Below, piece by piece: positions 42,398 through 51,393 of a stretch of DNA of 64,000 nucleotides. The notes under the pieces are model-generated. The model saw only the letters and a program-made list of their open reading frames with translations. It was not told where the DNA came from and made no database searches. Each line of letters begins with the position of its first letter. Position 1 is the first letter of the stretch. The stretch covers positions 54,117 to 118,116 of the forward strand of contig NZ_JPMI01000096.1 of assembly GCF_000733295.1 (NCBI RefSeq). The letters run 5' to 3'. Source of the stretch: Archangium violaceum Cb vi76 (lineage in GTDB: Bacteria > Myxococcota > Myxococcia > Myxococcales > Myxococcaceae). Both the position numbers and the translations under genes were made by a program.

Positions 42398-43521
42398 GCA
42401 CGCCAGGAGCCGCGTATAGGGGCGCGCGGGAAGAGCTGCCCCGCCGGCGGATCAACGATGCGTTCCGGCACCGTCATCCCGATGACGAGCTGTACCTGCG
42501 GCAGGCCCTGGAAACGGGCCTGACCGGAACCGCGCCGATCGTGGAGCAGTACGAGCGGAAGATCTCGGAGCTCTACGGGATGCGCCACGTGCTGGCGGTC
42601 TCCTCGGGCGCGGTCGCGGTCTCGGTCGCCCTGGAAGGCATCGGGTGGCAGGTGGGCGATGAAATCATCGTTCCCCCCAGCTGCCCCATCTGCACGGTCC
42701 TGCCCATCATGGCGCGCGGGCTCGTGCCGGTCTTCTGTGACGTGCGCCCCCATGAATTCGGGCTGGATCCGGAAGACCTGGCAAGGGTCATGTCGCCACG
42801 AACGCGCGGCATCATCGAGGTCCCCATGTGGGGATACCCGTCGAGGGCGGATGAGCTGCGGACCCTCGCTCACTCGCATGGCGTCCCATTGATCCTCGAT
42901 CTGGCCCATTGCCATGTGACGCGCCTGCGGGGGAAGTGGCTGGCGGAGTTCGGCGACATCGCCTGCTTCAGCACCCACGAAGGCAAGTTCATGTCCACCG
43001 GCGAGGGGGGCTTCGTGATGACGAACGATGCTTCCCGGGACGCGAAGATGCGGGCGTACACCCGGTTCGGAAACCTCGATGGCCAACGGGTGGGCCTCAA
43101 CTACAAGCTGGGTGGACTGCAAGCGGCCGTGGGACTCGCCCGGCTGCAGGCGCTCGACTGGCAGTTGGAGGTCCGTGCGCGCAATCGTCAGTACCTCCTC
43201 GAGCGCATCCACAACCCGCTCGTCCGGGAGCTGCCCATCGTCGAAGGGGGGGCCATCAACGGCTACGCCCTCCTCATGCAGGTGGTGAAGGGGGACGGCC
43301 GGCGCTTCGTCGAGCACCTGGACAGGAATGGTGTCCCTTCGGACGTCAAGAAGTACGACAACCAGCCCCTGTACAACTACCCGCTCCTGGCGGACCGCCG
43401 GCGGGACTGCAAGAACGCCCGGGAGTTGCTGCGCTCGCTGACGACGATTCCCCTGCACCCGCGGCTCTCAGACGAGGAGCTCCAACATATCGTCGCGACG
43501 GTGAATGCCTATGAGGGATGA
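42394..43521 (+). CDS. DegT/DnrJ/EryC1-type aminotransferase, copy 2
   Basis: A 375-residue paralogue of the enzyme encoded at 40769. Shared features: SCPICTVLPI, IPMWG/VPMWG, ILDLAHCH, THEGKFMSTGEGG with the PLP lysine, and the end LTTIPLHPRLS. Both copies keep the catalytic residues, so the pathway could use two transaminations, or the two could form a heterodimer. It overlaps the NUDIX gene (ATGA) and the FAD gene by 17 bp. Confidence 0.85.
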   Translation: MSTPGAAYRGAREELPRRRINDAFRHRHPDDELYLRQALETGLTGTAPIVEQYERKISELYGMRHVLAVSSGAVAVSVALEGIGWQVGDEIIVPPSCPICTVLPIMARGLVPVFCDVRPHEFGLDPEDLARVMSPRTRGIIEVPMWGYPSRADELRTLAHSHGVPLILDLAHCHVTRLRGKWLAEFGDIACFSTHEGKFMSTGEGGFVMTNDASRDAKMRAYTRFGNLDGQRVGLNYKLGGLQAAVGLARLQALDWQLEVRARNRQYLLERIHNPLVRELPIVEGGAINGYALLMQVVKGDGRRFVEHLDRNGVPSDVKKYDNQPLYNYPLLADRRRDCKNARELLRSLTTIPLHPRLSDEELQHIVATVNAYEG

Positions 43522-44896
43522 TTCCCTGGACAGATCTAAAGGCAGACATGCAATCGTGCTCGGCGGCAGTATTGGTGGCTGTCTCGCCGCCGAAGTGCTG
43601 TCTTCGGAGTTCGAGCGGGTCACGATCATCGAGAAGGGCGACTTCGAGGACGGTCTGAGCGATCGGCGCGGCGTCCCGCAGGAGAAGCACGTCCATCTGC
43701 TGCTGCTGCGTGGCAAGCAGGTCATGGAGGAGCTCTTCCCGGGTCTCCTGGCCGAGCTGGTCCAGGCCGGCGCGGACATCGCGGACCAGGGGCATGATGT
43801 CAAGTGCTTCCACTATGGTCAGTGGAAGAACCGGTTCAAGACCGGGGTGAGTGCGCACTACTGCAGCCGGGGCCTGCTCGACAATGTCGTCCGCCGGCGC
43901 ATCCGGGCCAATCAGCGGATCACCGTCCATTCCGGGACCCGGGCCATGGGCTTCCTGTTCCGCCGGGAGGGTGCGCCACGCGTCAACGGGGTGGTGTTGG
44001 ACGAGTCCGCTCCGGTCCGGGAGCTGCCGGCGGAGCTGGTGATCGACGTCAATGGGCGGGGCTCTCGCGTGGCCGAGTGGCTGGCGAAGGAGGGGCTGGG
44101 CGAGGTGAAGAAGACTCTCGTCGAGACGAAGCTCGGCTATGCGTCCCGCCTCTACCGGCGGCGGCCCGAGTTCGCCGATCGCTGGAAGGTGCTGCTCGTC
44201 CTGCCAAGGCCTCCCCATGACCGGGCCATGGGGGTGATCAGCCCCATCGAGGGGAATCGTTGGCTCGTCACCACGGGCGGGTGGTTCGGTGAATTCCCCA
44301 AGCCAGAGCCCGAGGAGTTCCTCCGGTTCCTCGGGAGGCTGCCGGTCCCGGATATTCAGGAGATCATCCGGGATGCGGAGCCCCTCTCGGACGTCGCGGG
44401 CTTCGCCATTCCGGGGAGCTTGCGGCGCCACTACGAGGACATGCCGGTGTGGCCCGAGGGGCTCGTGGTCATGGGCGACGCGTTGTGCAGCATGAACCCG
44501 TTGTACAGCCAGGGCATGACGCTCTGCTCGCTGGAAGCAGACGTGTTGAGGCGGCAACTTCCCATATGGAAGCAGGGAGGCACCAGCACCCGTGCCATCC
44601 AGGCGCTGATGGCCCAGGTGGTCGAGCCCGCGTGGAACATGGCGGTGTCCGAGGACATGCGGTTTCCGGAGACGCAGGGCCGCCGCTCGCTCGGGCTGCG
44701 GTTCCATCATTGGTACGGCTCGGGGCTCTGCGAGCTGGCCGCCTCCCATCGGCTGACGCTGCAGACCCAGGTGGGGGTCACCAACCTGGTGGTTTCGCCG
44801 AGTCAGCTCTTCCGGCCTGAAATCGCGGCCCGGGTCGTCCTCAACAAGCTGCTCCCGCGTTTGGGCAAGACGGTGAACGATGATTCCCCTGCGTAA
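43505..44896 (+). CDS. FAD-dependent oxidoreductase
   Basis: A 463-residue flavoprotein of the aromatic hydroxylase/geranylgeranyl reductase superfamily: FAD-binding turn VLGGSIGGCLAAE at the N-terminus, a mid-protein VIDVNGRGSR, and GDALCSMNPLYSQGMT, the FAD ribityl-binding GD motif. It may hydroxylate, epoxidise or desaturate a pathway intermediate. Two ATGs (43505, 43511) are possible. It overlaps the genes on both sides by 17 bp. Confidence 0.82.
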   Translation: MPMRDDSLDRSKGRHAIVLGGSIGGCLAAEVLSSEFERVTIIEKGDFEDGLSDRRGVPQEKHVHLLLLRGKQVMEELFPGLLAELVQAGADIADQGHDVKCFHYGQWKNRFKTGVSAHYCSRGLLDNVVRRRIRANQRITVHSGTRAMGFLFRREGAPRVNGVVLDESAPVRELPAELVIDVNGRGSRVAEWLAKEGLGEVKKTLVETKLGYASRLYRRRPEFADRWKVLLVLPRPPHDRAMGVISPIEGNRWLVTTGGWFGEFPKPEPEEFLRFLGRLPVPDIQEIIRDAEPLSDVAGFAIPGSLRRHYEDMPVWPEGLVVMGDALCSMNPLYSQGMTLCSLEADVLRRQLPIWKQGGTSTRAIQALMAQVVEPAWNMAVSEDMRFPETQGRRSLGLRFHHWYGSGLCELAASHRLTLQTQVGVTNLVVSPSQLFRPEIAARVVLNKLLPRLGKTVNDDSPA

Positions 44897-45566
44897 GGTC
44901 TGGAACCAGATTCAGCATGTCGTCTGGGATTGGAACGGGACGCTGCTCGACGACGTGGATCTGGCCGTGACTGGGGTCAACCAGGTGTGCGCCCGTTTCG
45001 GTGTCCCCGCCGTCACGCGGGAGTTCTACCGTGCCCGGTTCCAGTTTCCGATCTCCGCGTTCTATTCCTCGCTCGGCTTCGATCTGGAGCGGATTCCCTT
45101 CAGCGACATCATCCGGGAGTACCTGGCTGTTTTCGACGCGCGGGTGCGGCACTGCGCGTTGAACGAGGGCGCGCTGGAGTTGCTGGAGTGTCTGCGTGAG
45201 AATGGCATCGGGTCGTCCATCCTGTCCGCGTCCTACCGGCCCACCCTGGTGCAGACCCTCGAGGCGAAGAGGCTCAGCGGGTACTTCACCCACGTGTGTG
45301 GATTGGGGGATGAAAAGGGGACGAGCAAGCTCGAGGAGGGGCACCTCCTTCACGCGAAGCTGGGGCTGCCGGGCGAGCGCATCCTCTATGTGGGAGACAC
45401 CACCCACGACGCGGAGGTCGCCGCGGCCCTGGGGTGGAACAGCTGCATCCTGTCGTGCGGGCACCAGGACGAGGACCGCCTGGGCGCATGCGATTCCCCG
45501 CGGATGACTGGAATCCCAGCCCTGTTCGAGGACCTGCCTTGGGGCAGGGTCGTGCCCAACCGCTGA
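44880..45566 (+). CDS. HAD-superfamily phosphatase, Gph-like
   Basis: A 228-residue HAD hydrolase. Motif I is WDWNGTLLDD, with Asn in the place commonly taken by Asp of D-x-D-G-T; motif II Ser in ILSASY; motif III Lys and acidic motif IV in GDTTHDAE. It resembles phosphoglycolate-phosphatase-like enzymes. In the kanosamine and AHBA pathways, a HAD phosphatase works with a Gfo/Idh dehydrogenase and a DegT aminotransferase; the same trio occurs here. Asn variants at motif I are found in active family members. Confidence 0.82.
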   Translation: MIPLRKVWNQIQHVVWDWNGTLLDDVDLAVTGVNQVCARFGVPAVTREFYRARFQFPISAFYSSLGFDLERIPFSDIIREYLAVFDARVRHCALNEGALELLECLRENGIGSSILSASYRPTLVQTLEAKRLSGYFTHVCGLGDEKGTSKLEEGHLLHAKLGLPGERILYVGDTTHDAEVAAALGWNSCILSCGHQDEDRLGACDSPRMTGIPALFEDLPWGRVVPNR

Positions 45567-45578
45567 GGTATTCATCTC

Positions 45579-46706
45579 ATGCTTCCCACTGAATCATTGC
45601 CACCGCTGCTCGCCGCGCTGCTGTGTTCGACGCTGTTGTTCCGCGCGGCCGTGTCCCTCTATTACTCGGACCCGGCTCGGGTTCTGCGCATCTCCCGGCT
45701 CCGCCCGCGTCTGGAGGGGACGCGGGAGTTTCTGTACAAACCACTGGATGAGTGGTTCGCGCCCCTCCCGTTCGTGTGGACGTGGCTCGACATCTTCATC
45801 GCGATCCTGCTCGCGCGGTGGTTCGACCATCCCCTGGCCTGGGTGGCGGTGTGCTTCTGGGTGGGGGGCCGCTTCCGGGCCCTCCAGGAGTTCGGGCACA
45901 ACGCGGTGCACTACGCCCTTTGCCGCTCGCACGCCTGGCAGTGGTGGCTCTCCGATGTGTTCTATCAGTTCCCGGCGTTCAAGCGGGACATGCACAGCCG
46001 GCAGATCACCCATACCCAGGAGCATCATCGCCACCCGAATCACGAGAAGCTCGATCCGAACCGCGCGCGCGTCCGTGACGGCGGGATGCGCGGTGGCATG
46101 ACCCATGCGCAGTTCATCGGCCGGCTGTTCCATCCGCTCTCGCCCTCGGGAATGATGGTCAACCTCAAGACGATGGTGCGCAACAGCCTGCTCAACCATC
46201 GGCCCAGCACCGCGGTGGCCCGGGTGGTGACGCTGCTGGTGCTCTCCGCGCTGCTGTATGCCGCGGCGGGCTGGAAGGCGATTGTCTGGGGCTGGCTCGT
46301 TCCCCTGGTGAGCACCTACTCCCTGTTCGCCTGGGTGTCGCTCCTGACGGAGCATCGTTGGTTCAAGACGCCGAGCTGGTCCGAGGACCGTCTGACCCGG
46401 GAGTTCCTGGCGGGACGCCCCACGGACTACCGGGGCTTCTCCGGCTGGATGGTCCGCGTGTTCATCTGCCCGACGTCGGATGCCTATCACCTGGCCCATT
46501 CCCTGTACCCGGGCGTGCGCTGGAACTACCTGCCGGCGATCGACCATGTCTTGAAGGTGGAGGAGCCGCGCTACACGGAGCATGCGAGCGAAGGCCTGCT
46601 GTTCTCGCGCGACGGTATTCCTTCCGCGCTCTCCGAGCTGAAGGAGCGCCTCGTCTCGGCCGAGACCCGGGCTGAACCCACTTTGTACATCCAGGAGGAG
46701 CGGTGA
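45579..46706 (+). CDS. Fatty-acid-desaturase-like membrane di-iron protein
   Basis: A 375-residue membrane protein with about four to five helices and the His boxes of the desaturase/hydroxylase family: GHNAVH (about 109-114), HTQEHHRHPNH (about 145-155), and AYHLAHSLYPG (about 304-314). It should use a di-iron centre and O2 to desaturate or hydroxylate an acyl or alkyl chain. Its place in the cluster suggests that the product has a lipid-like part or that a small molecule is oxidised by it. Confidence 0.78.
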   Translation: MLPTESLPPLLAALLCSTLLFRAAVSLYYSDPARVLRISRLRPRLEGTREFLYKPLDEWFAPLPFVWTWLDIFIAILLARWFDHPLAWVAVCFWVGGRFRALQEFGHNAVHYALCRSHAWQWWLSDVFYQFPAFKRDMHSRQITHTQEHHRHPNHEKLDPNRARVRDGGMRGGMTHAQFIGRLFHPLSPSGMMVNLKTMVRNSLLNHRPSTAVARVVTLLVLSALLYAAAGWKAIVWGWLVPLVSTYSLFAWVSLLTEHRWFKTPSWSEDRLTREFLAGRPTDYRGFSGWMVRVFICPTSDAYHLAHSLYPGVRWNYLPAIDHVLKVEEPRYTEHASEGLLFSRDGIPSALSELKERLVSAETRAEPTLYIQEER

Positions 46707-47611
46707 CGGATAAAAGCGTGAAGGTCCCTCGTATCGGTATCATTGGCGGGAGCGGATTGAGCAAGCTGCTCTCCCTGTCCAACGTCCAGCGGGTGAAGGT
46801 GGAGACCCCCTTCGGGGAGCCCTCGGACGAGGTGATCCTCGGGACGCTCGGCCGAGCCCAGGTCGCCTTCCTCCAGCGCCACGGGCCTGGCCACCAGATT
46901 CCTCCCTCGCAGATCAACGTGCGCGCCAACATCGCGGCGTTGAAGCACGTCGGCTGCACGCAGCTGCTCTCGCTCAGCGCCGTGGGGAGCCTGCGGGAGG
47001 AGTGTCCGCCGGGCTCGTTCGTGCTCGTGGATCAATTCATCGACCGGACGATCCAGCGGGAGAAGACCTTCTTCGGACGGGGGCTCGTCGGGCACGTTCC
47101 TTTTGGCGACCCGGTCTGCAAGCGGATGCGGACGGCGCTGGCGGACGTGGCCTCGAAGTTGAAGTTGACGTATGTCAATGGCGGAACCTACGTGGTGATG
47201 GAGGGGCCGCAGTTCTCGACGCGCGCCGAGTCCAATCTGTACAGGAGTTGGGGCGGGACGGTGATTGGAATGACGGCCATGCCAGAAGCCAAGCTGGCGC
47301 GTGAGGCGGAGCTCTGCTACGCGATGGTCGCCATGCCCACGGATTATGACTGTTGGTATGACAGTCATGAGGCCGTGACCGCCAGCCTGGTCAGTGAGCG
47401 CATGGAGCGGATCGCGGTGCAGGCCAACGCGCTCGTGGAGCAGGTGTGCGACGTGCTGACGGCCCACCAGGCGTCATGTCCTCAGGGTTGTGAGCGTGCG
47501 CTCGACACGGCCATCATGACGCATCCCGCTTCGCGCGCTCCCGAGATGCTGGGACGGTTGGGGTTCGTCGTCCCCCGTATCATCCAATCCAGGGATGGAG
47601 GCTCCAGATAA
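46703..47611 (+). CDS. S-methyl-5'-thioadenosine phosphorylase-like enzyme
   Basis: A 302-residue nucleoside phosphorylase of the MTA phosphorylase type: [49 protein letters not shown] and MPTDYDCW, where the two aspartates select 6-aminopurines such as adenine. Its normal reaction splits MTA to adenine and methylthioribose-1-phosphate; in this cluster it might alternatively act on an adenine nucleoside of the pathway. It starts with GTG overlapping the desaturase-like gene. Confidence 0.85.
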   Translation: MTDKSVKVPRIGIIGGSGLSKLLSLSNVQRVKVETPFGEPSDEVILGTLGRAQVAFLQRHGPGHQIPPSQINVRANIAALKHVGCTQLLSLSAVGSLREECPPGSFVLVDQFIDRTIQREKTFFGRGLVGHVPFGDPVCKRMRTALADVASKLKLTYVNGGTYVVMEGPQFSTRAESNLYRSWGGTVIGMTAMPEAKLAREAELCYAMVAMPTDYDCWYDSHEAVTASLVSERMERIAVQANALVEQVCDVLTAHQASCPQGCERALDTAIMTHPASRAPEMLGRLGFVVPRIIQSRDGGSR

Positions 47612-47612
47612 C

Positions 47613-48233
47613 ATGAGTGGCGAAACCGCGCGCGGCTTCCGCGCCCCCGAAGACATGCGGGACCGCATCCGGATCAAGGACGTCGTCGTCCTGTCGGATG
47701 ATTGGTATGTCCTGCGAAAGACGACATTTGACTTCAAGCGCAAGGACGGCTCGTGGCAGCAGGTCAGCCGGGAGACGTATGACCGTGGCAATGGCGCCAC
47801 CATCCTGCTCTACAACCGTGAGAAGAAGACCGTCATCCTCACGCGGCAGTTCCGGTTTCCCGCGTTCGTCAATGGCCACCATGGGATGCTGATCGAGACC
47901 TGTGCCGGCCTGCTGGACAAGGATGACGCGGAGACGTGTATCAAGCGCGAGACCGAGGAGGAGACCGGCTTTCTGGTCAACAATGTCCGGAAGGTGTTCG
48001 AGGCCTTCATGAGCCCAGGCTCGGTCACCGAAATCCTCCACTTCTTCGTGGGGGAGTACGCCGATCGGGACAAGACGGGGGAGGGCGGCGGGGTGCATTC
48101 GGATGGCGAGGACATCGAGGTCCTCGAGCTTCCGCTCGCTCAGGCGCTGCGGATGATCTCCACGGGCGAGATCATGGACGGCAAGACCATCATGCTCCTG
48201 CAACACGCCAGGCTGGCGGGGCTGCTGGACTGA
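47613..48233 (+). CDS. NudK-like GDP-mannose pyrophosphatase
   Basis: A 206-residue NUDIX enzyme that aligns over almost its full length with E. coli NudK: [21 protein letters not shown], the Nudix box ending [21 protein letters not shown] and [10 protein letters not shown]. NudK hydrolyses GDP-mannose and related NDP-sugars. A second NDP-cleaving enzyme in the same cluster points to NDP-linked intermediates. Start: ATG at 47613 with GGAGG 11 nt before; an in-frame ATG at 47595 overlaps the previous gene. Confidence 0.82.
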   Translation: MSGETARGFRAPEDMRDRIRIKDVVVLSDDWYVLRKTTFDFKRKDGSWQQVSRETYDRGNGATILLYNREKKTVILTRQFRFPAFVNGHHGMLIETCAGLLDKDDAETCIKRETEEETGFLVNNVRKVFEAFMSPGSVTEILHFFVGEYADRDKTGEGGGVHSDGEDIEVLELPLAQALRMISTGEIMDGKTIMLLQHARLAGLLD

Positions 48234-48292
48234 GCGCGGACCCGGGGGGGAATGCCCGTCTGGCCCGGGTCTGCTTCCATGAAGGACATCGA

Positions 48293-49237
48293 ATGACAGA
48301 CGTGAATCAGAAGCAGACCGTGGTGGCGTATAGCGCCATGGAGGAGTACGAGCTGGCCGAGTATGTCCAGGGCATCGAGGCGGCGAATCCGGATCTCCGG
48401 ATCCGGATGGAGCGGATGTCCACCGCCGCCCTGCTGGATCGGCTCCTCGCCGAGGGACCGGACGGCTCCTGGGACATCATCCTGGGATGGGCGCTGACGA
48501 CGATGTTGGCCCCCGAGTTGCGCGGCTGGTTCGCGCCCCTGGAGTCGGAGCGGGTGCGCCGCCTGCCGGCGTCGGCCAGGGATCCCGAGTCGCGCTGGTT
48601 CTGTCCCTCCGCCTTCGTTCCCGCGTTCTGCGTGAATGAGGCGCGCCTGGCCCGGCGGGGCCTCCCGATGCCGACCCGCTGGGAGGACCTGGCGGACGTG
48701 CGCTACCGCGGGGAGTTGGTCGTTCCAGACCCGAACTACTCCGGGGCGGGTTTCCTCCACCTGACGGCCCTGCTGCAGATGACGGGGGAGGCCAGGACGT
48801 GGGAGCTCCTCCGCGGTGTGTCCGCGAACAGGCCGCTCATCGAGCGCTCCGCGTTCGCCCCCTGCCTGGCGGTCGCGGGAGACGAGGCCTCCATCGGCGT
48901 CACCGTGTCCATCGCCGCGGAGCGGATGGCGCGGATGGGGCTGCCCGTCAAGATGGTGATTCCGGCCGACGCCGCGGGCTCGGAGCCCGAGGGCTTCGCG
49001 CTGCGCGCCGGCTCCGCCCGCAGGGAGCCGGCGTCCAGGGCCCTGGAGTGGATGATGTCACCCGAGGCTTGCGCGATTTACAGGAAATACAAGAAGGTCG
49101 TCCTGGTGGATGGAGCGGACACCCCGCCGAAGGAGCAAGGGCTCGAGGTCCACCCCATCAACGCCGCCCATGCGGCTGCTTCGAGGGCGTCCGCGTGCGA
49201 GCGTTGGCGCCGCGTCTTCACGCCGGCAGCCGTTTGA
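48293..49237 (+). CDS. Substrate-binding-protein fold without signal peptide
   Basis: A 314-residue protein similar to type 2 periplasmic binding proteins of the 2-aminoethylphosphonate/iron/hexose-phosphate group (PhnS, AfuA type): VVAYSAMEEYEL near the start, RWEDLADVRYRGELVVPDP in the middle, and a YRKYKK end. There is no signal peptide or lipobox, as the mature fold starts at residue 8, and no ABC permease or ATPase is encoded nearby. It is therefore probably cytoplasmic and may act as a binding or catalytic protein in the pathway. GAAGGA precedes the ATG. Confidence 0.75.
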   Translation: MTDVNQKQTVVAYSAMEEYELAEYVQGIEAANPDLRIRMERMSTAALLDRLLAEGPDGSWDIILGWALTTMLAPELRGWFAPLESERVRRLPASARDPESRWFCPSAFVPAFCVNEARLARRGLPMPTRWEDLADVRYRGELVVPDPNYSGAGFLHLTALLQMTGEARTWELLRGVSANRPLIERSAFAPCLAVAGDEASIGVTVSIAAERMARMGLPVKMVIPADAAGSEPEGFALRAGSARREPASRALEWMMSPEACAIYRKYKKVVLVDGADTPPKEQGLEVHPINAAHAAASRASACERWRRVFTPAAV

Positions 49238-49246
49238 GGAACCTTC

Positions 49247-50500
49247 ATGACCACGTCGTCCGCGCCAGGAGTTGCCGCGAGCCAGGTGAGTCTGTTGCGC
49301 CAACGCAACGTCCAGATGGTGTTTCTCGGCCGTCTGGCGGTCTTCATGGCGGACGTCATCCAGGATGTCGCCCTGATCTGGATCGTGTGGGAGCTGACGC
49401 ACTCGTCGACCGCCACCGCGATCGCGAGCATGTCGAGCCGCACGCCGCTCTGGCTGTTCAGCCTGCCCGCGGGGGCTCATGCGGATTCCGCGCCGCCCCG
49501 GCGTACGATCATCGCCGCGAACCTGGTGTGCAGCGTGCTCGCGTTGCTGGTGGCGGGCCTCTCGAACATCGGCTGGGTGGACGTGCCCCTGCTGTGCCTG
49601 TTCGCCTTCGCGATCTCCACCTGCCGCACCTTCGAGGCGCCCAGCTTCTACTCGCTCGTGCGAGGTCTGTCGCACGACGGGGTGGATACCCAGCAGCTCA
49701 ATGGGATCGCCGACACGGCGAAGCGCACGGCTCGCCTCACCGCTCCACTGCTCGCGAACGCGCTGCGTGGTGTGACCTCGCTCTTCAACCTCTATGCGTT
49801 CATCGGGCTGTTCTACGCGGGCATGGCCGTGGCGGGACGCCGTCTCGAGGTCCGGGACTTTCGAGGTGAGCGGAAGCAGCGCAAGGGGCTGGTCGCCGAC
49901 CTGAAGGAGGCAATGGGGGTGATCCGCCAGCAGCCCGCGCTGCAGTACATCATCGTGGCCGAGTGCCTCTTCAACGCCGCCTATGGCGCCTGCTATTACG
50001 TATTCCTGCCGCGCCTGACCCTGGACACCACGGGCGGCGGGACTTCCGGCCATGCCTCCGCGGTCACCGCCTTCGGAATCGGAGGCATGGTGGCGGGCTT
50101 CTTCTCCACGCGCCTCAAGATGGGCCGGCACGCGCTGGCCTACGCGACGGCCGCCTGGATTTCGATCGGAGGTGCGTTCGGCTTGATGTACTTCGCCACG
50201 AGCCTGCCGGTGATCGTGCTGCTGACGGCCCTGGCCGGAGCGGCGATGGCCATCCAGACCATCGCCTTGTGGAGCGGGCTCCATGCCGCGTGCCCCGCGG
50301 AGCACTCGGGGCGAGTGTATTCGATCTGGCGTCTGGGCGCGGATACGGCCATCACCGTGAGCACGTTGACCGCGGGGGTCGTCGCCGATGCCTTCGGTCC
50401 CTCCATCCCGATTGGTGTCGTTGGCATCTATGTCTTCTTCGCGATCCTGCTCGCCCGCCGGTTCACGGTGGGGCGAACGAAAACCCATGCGCTCGAATGA
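49247..50500 (+). CDS. MFS transporter, probable exporter
   Basis: A 417-residue membrane protein with about 11-12 helices and a central cytoplasmic basic loop (around 205-225, RGERKQRKG). It resembles the MFS drug-exporter group (enterobactin exporter-like). GAGGAA precedes the ATG. As the only transporter in the cluster it likely exports the product and gives self-protection. Confidence 0.82.
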   Translation: MTTSSAPGVAASQVSLLRQRNVQMVFLGRLAVFMADVIQDVALIWIVWELTHSSTATAIASMSSRTPLWLFSLPAGAHADSAPPRRTIIAANLVCSVLALLVAGLSNIGWVDVPLLCLFAFAISTCRTFEAPSFYSLVRGLSHDGVDTQQLNGIADTAKRTARLTAPLLANALRGVTSLFNLYAFIGLFYAGMAVAGRRLEVRDFRGERKQRKGLVADLKEAMGVIRQQPALQYIIVAECLFNAAYGACYYVFLPRLTLDTTGGGTSGHASAVTAFGIGGMVAGFFSTRLKMGRHALAYATAAWISIGGAFGLMYFATSLPVIVLLTALAGAAMAIQTIALWSGLHAACPAEHSGRVYSIWRLGADTAITVSTLTAGVVADAFGPSIPIGVVGIYVFFAILLARRFTVGRTKTHALE

Positions 50501-51350
50501 TGATGGTTCGAATCGGGAGCCGGGAGCCCCGGGGCCCGGTTCCTTGTCCACGGTGGCGGCAGCCGATGGTGCGCGAATCCAGTTCTCCGCCCATGGCGGG
50601 CAGATCTGCTCCTGGAAGACCGCGGATGGCATTGAACGTTTGTATTTGAGCCCATTGGCCGAAACGCACGCGAATGTCGCGATCCGGGGCGGAATTCCCG
50701 TCATCTTTCCCCAGTTCGCGCACGAGGGGCCGTTGCCGAAGCATGGCTTCGCCAGGTCCAGTGTCTGGCGGGTGTCGCGCAGCGGGACCCTTTCCGATGG
50801 AAGTGGTTCAGTCGAGCTGCGGCTGTCGGACGACGCGCTGACCCGGGCTGTCTGGCCCCATCCTTTCGAGCTCGTGTTGCGTGCGCGCTTCAAGGGGCTG
50901 GAGCTGACGGTGTCCCTGGCTGTCGTCAACACCGGGAGCCTTCCGTTCGACTTCACCAGTGCGTTGCATACCTATCTGGCCGCGAGCGCGACCGAAGCCG
51001 TCATCCATGGTCTGCGGGGAGCCCGCTATCTGGATTCCGCGGACCATCGCCGGATGGGGGTCCAGCAGGAGGAGCTTCTCCGGATTGATCGGCATCTGGA
51101 CCGGTTCTTCTTCGGTGTGACCGCGCCCGTCGAGGTGCGGGGGAACGGCGCCTCGATCCGGGCCGGTCAGGACGCATTCCCCGACGTGGTCGTCTGGAAT
51201 CCCTGGCAGGAGCTCTCCAGAAAGCTCGCCGACCTTCCGGATGACGGATACAGACATTTTGTCTGTATCGAGTCCGCCGCGGTGGAACGCCCCGTTTCTC
51301 TCGGGCCTGGGGAGGAGTGGTTGGCCTCCCAGCACCTGAGCGTCTTCTGA
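50487..51350 (+). CDS. Hexose-6-phosphate mutarotase-like (aldose-1-epimerase fold)
   Basis: A 287-residue protein of the YeaD/galactose mutarotase family: GGQICSWK, the AIRGGIPVIFPQF block, KHGFARSSVW (with the family's His), and ALHTYL. YeaD-like enzymes interconvert anomers of glucose-6-phosphate and related sugars. This supports a sugar phosphate substrate for the dehydrogenase. It overlaps the exporter gene by 14 bp. Confidence 0.82.
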   Translation: MRSNDDGSNREPGAPGPGSLSTVAAADGARIQFSAHGGQICSWKTADGIERLYLSPLAETHANVAIRGGIPVIFPQFAHEGPLPKHGFARSSVWRVSRSGTLSDGSGSVELRLSDDALTRAVWPHPFELVLRARFKGLELTVSLAVVNTGSLPFDFTSALHTYLAASATEAVIHGLRGARYLDSADHRRMGVQQEELLRIDRHLDRFFFGVTAPVEVRGNGASIRAGQDAFPDVVVWNPWQELSRKLADLPDDGYRHFVCIESAAVERPVSLGPGEEWLASQHLSVF

Positions 51351-51393
51351 GCGTTGCAGGTCTTTCCCCGCCGTCACCCCCGGGAGTCCCTCC

